DNA of 64,000 nt from Pelobates cultripes. Its lineage: Eukaryota > Chordata > Amphibia > Anura > Pelobatidae. The notes beneath the pieces are model-generated. The model was not told the DNA's origin and did no database searches. It saw only the letters and a program-made list of their open reading frames with translations. The first letter of the stretch is position 1. Every line of letters starts with the position of its first letter. Both the position numbers and the translations under genes were made by a program. Of the stretch, positions 55,561 through 64,000 are shown in pieces. The DNA lies in the NCBI GenBank assembly GCA_933207985.1, contig OW240912.1, positions 108,687,503 through 108,751,502 on the forward strand, given 5' to 3'.

Positions 55561-58015
55561 GAGTATTTGAATGATATATTCAATAATAATAATAATATTA
55601 TTATAATATAATAATAAAATGCACTAAGAATAATTATTTAAGACTGATTGTGCTTGTTAATTACAGTAACTTAGATAAACATCAAACCAGATCTTAAGAC
55701 AAATATATACATACGTGCAGTCAGGAGTTCTAGGAGGCTCACATACTATACGTATATGTGTATTGGCTAATGGGTCTGTGGAGGAGGGACCAAAACATAC
55801 CTGCTTTTTCATTGAGCTTTAGTTGTATTTGAATATACAAGACAACCTGCGGATCGCCTACTCTGTGAACTAACATATATTTTGAAAGTGTAGTCATTCT
55901 GTCACATTATGACAGTTTACACTTTTAAGTACTGATAAAAGGACAATTAATTAAGAAGTATTACTTAGCCTTATGGTGGTCAAATCCAAAGCCGCATTGG
56001 GGAACCAGAAATCAGAACAGTTAATTTCATAAGTCAAGTCACAACAGACCAGTTGAAACAAATGGAACTGAGCAACAGATGTAGAATGTCTCTATAATTG
56101 AAATGAGGTAAATGATTATCTTGTTTAAAAAGACCTTCTTACAGGTATCTTGTATTTGGTGGTGGAGTACCCAGGTGATGTCCCACTGTAAGATGTCAAA
56201 ATTGTTAAGCTGTATAGTTTGAAAACGTACCTGGGTCTGTTATACCCACTGCATCCAGTCTTCTGCCTAATTGGGAGATTGTTTATGCGGTGTGCAGTGT
56301 CATCAAATAATGCAGGACACAGTCTGTATCCTGGTATTAACATGAGATTTGAAAGAATGCCGACAGGAACACTATTATACACAAGTTCAAGGTCATTGTG
56401 GACTGAAAGTGTGTTAATTAGCATGTCATTTGCAGTATGCTCATTGCTGATTTGTTTGTTGTTTGTTTGTTGTTTTGTGTAGTTTTAGTGAGAATTTGTT
56501 GTTGAACATCACTCCTAAATCTTTTGCCTATCAGGAGAGAAATAGAAGAATTGAGATTCGATAGTAAATTCGTGAATGTCTGACTAACTCAAGCAACTTG
56601 TTTGTGATTATGCTTTCTTAACTAATTTTGTTTTGTCATTGTTGTGTTTATGCAGGTTCCTAGCCATCTATTTGCGGATATCCATGGACATAATTGTGAT
56701 GGTGGTTCTGTGTTTCTGTAGTGTGTTGTCACGAATGCCAACTGTTTTTAACATAGATACGGTAAACTCAGATTTTTGGGAATTTAATTTGAATGTTAAA
56801 AATGGAGGCAAAAACGCCAAGTTGTTTCTAATGCTAAATGAGAGAGTTTTCCCAGAACAGCTATTTTTGCCTCACTTTAATTTGCAAAAATTAGTAAAAA
56901 ATTTGCAAATAACCATATAAATGTGATTGCTAGTTGCCATTGCTCTTCATCTTGACTTTTCTTAAAATATCATTCCTAAATAAAATGTGTAACAAAGACA
57001 TGAAGAAGAAGAAAAGTAAAAAAGCCAAAAGAAAGAAAGAAAGAAAGAAAGGAAGAAAAAAGAAAAAGAAATAGAAAACATAGAATAATCGGATAAAATA
57101 AATGTTTAAATGTGTGGATGCGTAAATATGAGTAGGTTTTAGAGGAAAAAAAAATAAAACCAGTCAAACAAAAAGTGATGACTGTGTGAAACTAAAAAAT
57201 TAAATAGTAAAATAAAAAAAGAGTGAGAAAAGAAATATGAGAAAATGTTACTTGTGAAAAAAAAAATTGCTGAGACCTTTGGGTGATAAAATGTACAAAA
57301 GTTAAAAGACGCATATTTGCAGTTTCAGTCTAAAATGAAAGACTGGATTGGCTGGGGACATTCAAACATGACCTTTTTCAACCAATTCAAAATGCTACCA
57401 CAACTTGTTCTTAAGAATTATTAGCGTTACATCTTGTTGGTGTATTTAAACCTGCTGAGTTATTAAGCATGTGATCTAATGGAAAAGATCTGTGCAGAAT
57501 TGCAGAATTCCAATGTTCTAAAATTCCAAATGTCACAGAACTAATTTGCATAATCTTTATCCTATTAAATTTTCTTTCCAATTGTTATGCTAAGCTTTTA
57601 AGTCTAGTAGAAGATGAGTACGTGCGCAAGTATTTTATTAGGACCAAAGATGAATACTGTATGAGTGCATACATCTTTTCTCTAAAACTTTCTCTGTCTC
57701 TCACTATTTCTCTCTTTGTCTGGATGCTACTGAGTACTTACTGGGAGCCACGCAGCAACAACATTCTAGCAATATGTGATAAGCAACATGTAAGGAGAGC
57801 ACTAGAGAGAAAACATATTCCTGATGTTCCGGACTGGATGCATTTTACCCAATGGACTATTTAAGATATATATGATGCATAGCAGTGTTTTCTATTTTTT
57901 TTCTAAATAACAGAGATGCTTAAAGATATTAGTTGTAATCACAACAGGAGGCATTCAGTCATGCAAGATTTCTCAATTTTACATTGTTCATCCAATCATC
58001 GCCTAGGACGTACAA
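55561..58015. other. No certain gene; weak exon candidate and GAAA microsatellite
   Basis: 56656-56920 (plus) follows a good acceptor (TTAACTAA branch-like motif, T-rich tract, TGCAG at 56651-56655) and stays open for about 87 codons with a hydrophobic start (IIVMVVLCFCSVL). I recognise nothing in it. (GAAA)n at 57030-57070. An 80-codon ORF at 57622-57864 is equally unassigned. Confidence 0.3.
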
Positions 58016-58019
58016 CCCA

Positions 58020-58600
58020 ACATGAAGAGTGAAATAACACCGGGAAATAAATGGAGATAGATAGAAAGTCCCTAAACCGGTCCTTAGAATAGCCAGTTAA
58101 AGAATAATAATAACAATAATAATTCCAGGATAGTCAGAAAGAGCCAAGGTCAAAGGAAGCCAGAAATACACTAATACGAGAGACAAAAGCTGAGTCAGGG
58201 GAGCCAGAGATACACAAGAATGATAAACAAAGCTGAGTCAAGGGAGCCAGAAAACAGAGTAGTCGAGAGCAAGCCGAGTCAATACCAATGAATACCAAAA
58301 GGGACAAAAGAATGTGCTATAGGGACATTAGTAACACTAGGAGCCACAACAGGGCACAGTACCTTGGGCAGCTTGGTATTTTATATATTTGGGGTGTGGT
58401 TAGCATAACCACGCCCCCAAAAGGTGCGTGTGTGCTGGGCTTTATTCTTTACAGCTCATGATGTCATGACGCCGATATGCGTGTGCCGCATCATAAAAAG
58501 GGGTGGGCGCACAGCGGCCGGCGTCCATAAGGCTGTCAGGAGCCTCATACTGCGTGGGAATGGCGGGTAAGTATACAGAGGCTGACTATGTCCTGCAAGC
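58020..58600. mobile_element. LTR-like repeat related to the solo LTR at 54183
   Basis: It shares the order of blocks accggtccttagaatagcc, agccaaggtcaaagg and gccacaacagggcacag with the solo LTR, then a CpG-rich end (gacgccgatatgcgtg, cggccggcgtcc). Termini and target duplication are not resolved. Confidence 0.5.
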
Positions 58601-58738
58601 CAGTCAGATTCTTTCATGTTACGGAATCCAGTAATCTATCCACAACTTCACATATTCAACTAAGTTACTGATGTAAGGTAGTTGTTGGAATCCTCGTCTG
58701 ATTTTTTGGTTTGGTTAAATTACACACAAAGAATAGAA

Positions 58739-59150
58739 ATTAATGGGACACTATAGTCACAAAACAACTTTAGCTTAATTAAACATGCTCGGTGTATAGA
58801 TCATGCCACTGCAGTCTTACTGCTCAATTATCTACCATCTCAGAGTTAAATCACTTTGCTTATACAGCCTTAGTCACACCTCTCTGCATGTGACTTACAC
58901 AGCCTTCCTAAACACTTCCTGTAAAGAGTCATCTACTGTTTACACATCCTTAATTGCACATTCAGACCCTGCAGGAGCTTCCTGTATGCAATTGAAGTTC
59001 AATTTACAGATCTTGAGATAAAAACTTTTAAGGTAAGTTACATCTGATTTTCCTTTCATGCAGGCTGTGTCAGTCACAGCCAGGCGACATGTGGCTAGGG
59101 CTGCATAAACAGAAACAAAAGTGATTTATTCCTAAATGGCAGTAAATTGA
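58739..59150. mobile_element. Partial MITE of the GGGACACTATAG family
   Basis: It begins TTAATGGGACACTATAGTCAC, matching the terminus of the TTAA MITEs, then continues into a related interior (CTTTAGCTTAATTAA). The opposite end is missing. Confidence 0.55.
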
Positions 59151-59849
59151 ACATGGAAACTTCATAAGATTAGCATTTTTGCAAAAAAATAATAATAAAA
59201 TAAATACATTTAGCTTGAGATTTCCGACTCTTGTACATTTGACGGTTCAGCTTTTCTGAATATCGTCTATGAAAAATATTCAGGAAAACAATTTGGGCAA
59301 ACAAAAAAGAGACAAAATGGGCCAATCAGGGTACTAAAAATATATACATAATATACATATTTTGCAGTACACACATAGGTGCTTAGAGAATCCCTTACAG
59401 TGTCACTGAACTGAGTGATTTCCACAAGATCTTTTGCTTTAAGGCTAGACTGGGACTACAGTGTAAACACAGTTGACAGAGTATGACTATACATATATGA
59501 TCATGTGATACCTCTGACCAATAAGTAGGAATTACTCTCTAATCAATGAGAAATTATTATTATCTGCAACCGAAATATGTCACCTTTGTAGTTTTATATA
59601 GTAATTTTACAATTTGTGTTTTTTTCTTAGTTGATGTATAGTATTTATATTGTGTGTTGTCTAAGTCTTCTTATATTAAGAAATGTGCTGGAAAATTGTT
59701 AAGCTGTTAGGATGTATGTTTTTTATTGTTTGTTTATCTGAGTAGCATATCCATTGATAAAAGCACTTTAAGATTAATAAAAGTTAAAGGAGTAGCCTTT
59801 GTGCTATGTTTGGTCCATGTCCAATTGTCGTTCATGTTTCTATTATTTT
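59151..59849. other. No gene seen
   Basis: AT-rich spacer. Confidence 0.45.
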
Positions 59850-60098
59850 GGCCCAAATTTAATATTTTTGGATTAGCTTTTTAAATTATTAAATATTTTG
59901 GAATATCTTAAAATTTGGAATAAGCTGAACATATATTTTTTAAATTATTAAAATATTAAAATATTTATCATATTAAAAAAATCAATATATCAAAATAGTA
60001 CAATATTAAAATATTTTTCAAAATACTAAACAATTTAAAAAATTTATCCATAAATAGTAAATAATTTAAAGAACTGATCCAAAAATATTAAATTGGGC
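59850..60098. mobile_element. AT-rich MITE (GGCCTCGATTTAATAT family), copy 2
   Basis: The ends GGCCCAAATTTAATATTTTT and the complement of GCCCAATTTAATATTTTTGG match each other and copy 1. The interior repeats AAATATTTT and TTAAAATATT. Confidence 0.65.
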
Positions 60099-60759
60099 TG
60101 TTTATGAGCAGCATTGCAAAACTTGCAAGTTTATTCTCTAAAACCGGAATGGCTCTGTACCAAATGGGGCAAAACCATTTGCTACTGTCCTGAGCCATTT
60201 GGACTGCACCCAACTGGTACCTTTCAGGCCAGCTGAAATCAGGACCAAATTCAGGCTCATTTGGAGCCTGTTCTGCAAAATCCACACATTGTTACTGTGA
60301 AAAAATGTAAGAAACTGCCAATAAAACTCTAACTTGGGCCAAACTAGTAAGTAGCATTTTAAGAAAATGTGAAGATACCAATAAGTAGATCTCTATGAAA
60401 TCAACCCCTCGTTGTATATATCACACGAAATATTGTACTACATACAAATCTACATTAAGATAACCATGAAGGATAAAACCTTTTATAACCTGCTTCTATG
60501 AGCAGCTGTAAAGCCTATTTTTTCATCGTGCAAGCTTGGTTTGTGCTGTGAATTATCAGAGGTCATAAATCATTACTCATTAAGACTGGAAACTAGGACA
60601 AATGCCTTCCTGTATATTTAACTTATGCTTTGTTCAGTATGCCCTATTTTACTGCTAGACCCTGTTTTAACATACATCTGCATCACAATTCTCAAAAGCA
60701 ATGCAATGGTTAGTACTATATAGATATATAGATATAAATAGATAGATAGATAGAGTAAC
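60099..60759. other. No gene seen; (GATA)n near 60720-60755
   Basis: AT-rich with a short GATA microsatellite at its right edge. Confidence 0.45.
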
Positions 60760-61990
60760 CACAGCCCAAGGCAGTATACCAGAAGGGGGCTCCATCCTAG
60801 CTCTGGACTCTGTTCTGTTGGGGGGAGGCTGAGTGTGCCTGTATGAGCTGGTTGTGTGTGGTGGCTGAGTTTTGTATGTGGAGGATTTGTGTGTATGTGT
60901 AGGGAGTATGAGTGTTGCTGAGTGGTGTTTGCATAGTGTGTGAGTGTGTTGAAATGTTTTTCTTTTGCCCCCCACTTGCTTCTCGCTTACCTTTTGGCAG
61001 GAGGGGAATGTTATCCCTCGTGGTTCAATGGAGACCATCCTTGCAGGATCCTTGATGATGTGGTGGAGGAGCATCCAGTTCCCTTGCGATGCCTCAAACA
61101 AACCTCCAGCTAATGGAGTCTGGGTCTGCCCGGGCGACTGGACCGCCCGGACAGACCCAGTAACGGGTTGCAAGACTGGCCAGAAGCAGTCAATTTCAGG
61201 ATGGCAGCCAGGTGCCAGTGGCCACAGCACAGCTGTTACTACAGGGTGCTGAATTACCTCCTGGTTGACGCCTGGCTGCACATGATCCTCATCCTGTGGT
61301 AGCACGCGGGTGCAGCACCCATATGCTCCCACTCCCTTCAGGGCAGGGTGGCAGAGAGTGTCCCAGTAGGCGCTTCACTGGGTGCACTTCTCACTCGCTC
61401 CCGCCCCCTGCCCTGTACTCTGTGACAAAAGGAAGTGGGGCTGATGCAGGGAGTGATGCCTGAAGTTCCTGAAGTGCGCGAACAAGATGCCTGGAGTATA
61501 AAGAAGGTAAGTGTATGTTTCAGAGAATATTTGTGTCTGTATAGGTCAGTTTGTGTGTGTTTGTGTCAGCGTGTGTGTGTATGTTTGTGTGTGTGTTCGT
61601 GTCAGAGTGTGTCTGCATGGGTCAGTGTGTGTGTCTGCGTGGATCAGTGTGTGTGTGTGTGTCTGCATGGGTCAGTCTGAATGGTTCAGTGTGTGTGTGT
61701 CTGCATGGGTCAGTGTGTGTCGGTCTGCAAAGGTCAGTGTGTGTGTGTCTGCATGGGTCAGTGTGTGAGTGTCTACATGTGTCAATGTGCATGTTTGTAT
61801 CTGTCTGCATGGGTCAGTGTGTGTGTGTGTGTGTGTCTGCATGGGTCAGTGTGTGTATGTCTGCATGGGTCAATGTGTGTATTTGTGTTAGTGTGTGTCA
61901 ATCTGCATGGATCAGTGTGTGTGTGTCTGCATAGGTCATTCTGAATAGGTCAGTAACTACTTTGAAGGGGACAGAGGCGTCATTGTCCTA
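60760..61990. repeat. GC-richer repeat block ending in a TG minisatellite
   Basis: 60760-61500 is GC-rich with an imperfect 17-bp inverted repeat (61120-61136 with 61144-61160, one mismatch). 61510-61945 is a TG minisatellite with units such as TGTGTCTGCATGGGTCAGTG. The layout resembles the hAT-like elements at 15104 and 24273, but no terminal repeats are found. A 221-codon minus ORF at 60667-61332 shows no domain. Confidence 0.6.
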
Positions 61991-63281
61991 TGTACAATGA
62001 TTCTTGTATCTTCAATAAATGTCTCTATTTTTCATATTATATGGCTGGATGCTTACAGACCTCATACATTACATTCCTTTCCGCGAACACGTGTTTATGA
62101 TTATTCAATATATTTCAATAATAGGCTTGCTAAAGAGAGGCTGACAAACCTGGCACATATTTTTATAGAAGTAGATGAAATATAATTTGTCATATCTCAT
62201 TTGTAGTGTACTTTAAATAACATTTCACAGTATGGCCTCTTTGTATCATGCTATCATAATGTGTACATGCAATAGCCTCCCAATGCTTTCCTATGGAGGA
62301 TTGATGATCTCAGCCATGGACACTGGGCCAGCCATGGCAAGACCAGCACGGTGATGGAATAAAGGTAAGTAAACCTACCTTTTCACTTCAATCTCAGGGG
62401 GGCTGGACACCTAAACAACCACTCCAGCACTATAATGTTAATAATACATGTTTGTATGCCCAAAACTATAGTTTTTGTTTACCTTTGAAATTCACATTGA
62501 GTTCTCACTTTATTAAGTAATTGGTAATGTTATTTTTATTTGTGAATTAATACTGCTTTTATGCAGGACTGATAATAGAATAAATTAAGAATAATTAAGT
62601 TGAAAAAATTACAGCTACACCTTTAAGATTGTGACATATTTTCTTAAATCCACTGAGAAACCTACAATGGTTTTTCTTTGCTGCTATCTCAGGCTTACTA
62701 TTTTTCTTCCACAGTGCTCTTCTATTTTTAGGAATTCATATTGTATGAATCGCAAAAGAGTGTTCTATCAAGCCTGAAAATATAAAGCATGTTTTCCATT
62801 GTTAAATCCATGTACTTTACAGAAAAGCTTTGATATATTCATTTTACTTCTTCATTTTATTTTATCTATAACGAAAACAAACAACCAAACAACCACACAA
62901 AGGCCTGTAGGAATTTATCTCTTATAACAAAACCAAGAAGAAAATAGCATTTCAAGGTCTGATGTATTATGACCTTTTATTTGGCCTGAAGCACACTTAT
63001 TTGCTGTATTGCAATGGTTTAAAGTAAAAATAAATAACAAAAAAAATCTAAAGTAAGACTAGCGTGAAAAAACCCCAAATAAAACCTAAAATATAATAAC
63101 CAAGAACACCTGTTTATATGTCTCTGTGTAGAAGGCCATTTTTCAGTGAGGTTTTATCCTAAATAAATTACCTTAAAATAATACACAGGTATTTAAATAA
63201 ATGCATAGCACTTAAATTTGTTATCTATTGAGTGCTAAACTACCTTGATTTATCCTATTTGGTTGAGTAAAAACATAAAAT
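61991..63281. other. No gene seen; MITE fragment at 62281-62480
   Basis: 62281-62480 starts with CAATGCTTTCCTATGG, the central-palindrome half of the MITE at 63282, and is probably a truncated relative. The rest is AT-rich. Confidence 0.4.
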
Positions 63282-63748
63282 TTAAAGGACCGCTATAGTG
63301 TCAGGAAAACAAACTTGTTTTCCTGGCACTATATAGTTCTTAGGTCCCCCCCACCCTCAGGGCCCCCCTCCCACTGGGCTGAAGGGGTTAAAATCCCTTC
63401 AGCCACTTACCTTTATCCAGCGCTGGGCTCCCTCAGCACTGGTGACCTCTCCTCCCCCGCCGACATCAGCTCCCAAGTGGAGCCAAATGCGCATGCACGG
63501 CCAGAGCCACACGCATTTAAACCACCCATAGGAAAGCATTACTCAATGCTTTCCTATGGACGTTTTGCATGCTCAATGCAATTTCCGCATTGAGCGTTGC
63601 GGAAGTGCCTCTAGCGGCTGTCAGGAAGAGAGCCACTAGAGGCTGGTTTAACCCTGCAATGTAAATATAGCAGTTTCTCTGAAACAACTATGTTTACAGC
63701 TGCAGGATTAAAACCTGGGGGACCTGGCACCCATAGTGGTCTTTTTAA
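63282..63748. mobile_element. TTAA-flanked MITE with a different central palindrome
   Basis: TTAA at 63282-63285 and 63745-63748. The ends AGGACCGCTATAGTGTCAGG and, reversed, AAGACCACTATGGGTGCCAGG are related to the other TTAA MITEs. Near the left end is a perfect 11-bp hairpin around 63303-63326. The centre has 15-bp arms (63526-63540 with 63545-63559). Confidence 0.75.
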
Positions 63749-64000
63749 ATATAGTGCTCTTTTAAATAAATAAATCTGAAAACATTGAAAATAAAACTGA
63801 AACAATAGTGAAAAAAACCCACATAACATACTTTGTCTCTTTTCTTTAAAAGAAAAGTCTGATTTCAAACACGCTGCATGAACTTAGATTTTCTTTTAAT
63901 TAATTAATTATTTTTTTGATTGGCATAAATGGATACAGGCATTTAATAGTAGAACAAAACATAACCCCATTTTGCTATAATAACAATGCAAAGCTAGTAC
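63749..64000. other. No gene seen
   Basis: AT-rich end of the window. Confidence 0.5.

Noticed and set aside
60667..61332. 221-codon minus-strand ORF
   Set aside because: Spans GC-rich repeat and a GATA tract, with no domain or codon pattern suggesting a protein.
61435..61944. Several Cys-rich ORFs
   Set aside because: TG minisatellite artefacts.

Overview
The window is vertebrate nuclear DNA, most likely from a frog or toad. It is AT-rich non-coding sequence packed with nested transposable elements of types common in amphibian genomes: Tc1/mariner, hAT, TTAA-flanked MITEs, L2 and Tx1/L1-like LINEs, Penelope-like elements and a Gmr1-type Ty3 LTR retrotransposon. I recognise no host gene with confidence, no tRNA or rRNA, and no CRISPR or bacterial feature. 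Two 100-N runs (4995-5094 and 24728-24827) are assembly gaps, both inside tandem-repeat DNA. The species assignment is an inference from repeat content only.

Layout. 1-3630: a 5'-truncated Penelope-like element (PLE) with a GIY-YIG endonuclease and a decayed hammerhead-like motif, a 41-bp perfect palindrome, and an unexplained minus-strand coding-like stretch (2741-3120). 3632-10621: a Tc1 element split by a 5.4-kb hAT element (3922-9347, 8-bp target duplication) that carries a two-exon BED-finger transposase and a roughly 130-bp tandem array. 11859-12492: a TTAA MITE. 12881-24262: a minus-strand L2 LINE interrupted by a hAT-like element (15104-16499) and, 31 bp further on, a complete Gmr1-like LTR retrotransposon (16531-23110). 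24273-25509: another hAT-like element carrying a CA minisatellite. 25514-39212: a second Tc1 split by a 12.1-kb L1-type insertion (26671-38769, 11-bp target duplication) that contains an internal tandem duplication and a 207-bp-arm palindrome. 39216-64000: sparser sequence with L2 fragments, TG/CA minisatellites, several MITEs, a third Tc1 with a solo LTR inside it, related LTR-like repeats, and two or three weak host-exon candidates.

The most notable unit is the Gmr1-like element. Its two 997-bp LTRs differ at one position by eye. A single uninterrupted 1462-codon ORF encodes a SAP-like N-terminus, a capsid resembling the SCAN domain, a CCHC knuckle, protease, then integrase before reverse transcriptase and RNase H, which is the reverse of the usual Ty3 order. 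All catalytic residues I can locate are present, so it looks young and possibly active.

Nothing here forms an operon or pathway. Relationships are nesting relationships: the order of insertion can be read from target-site duplications, which I give wherever both copies are visible.
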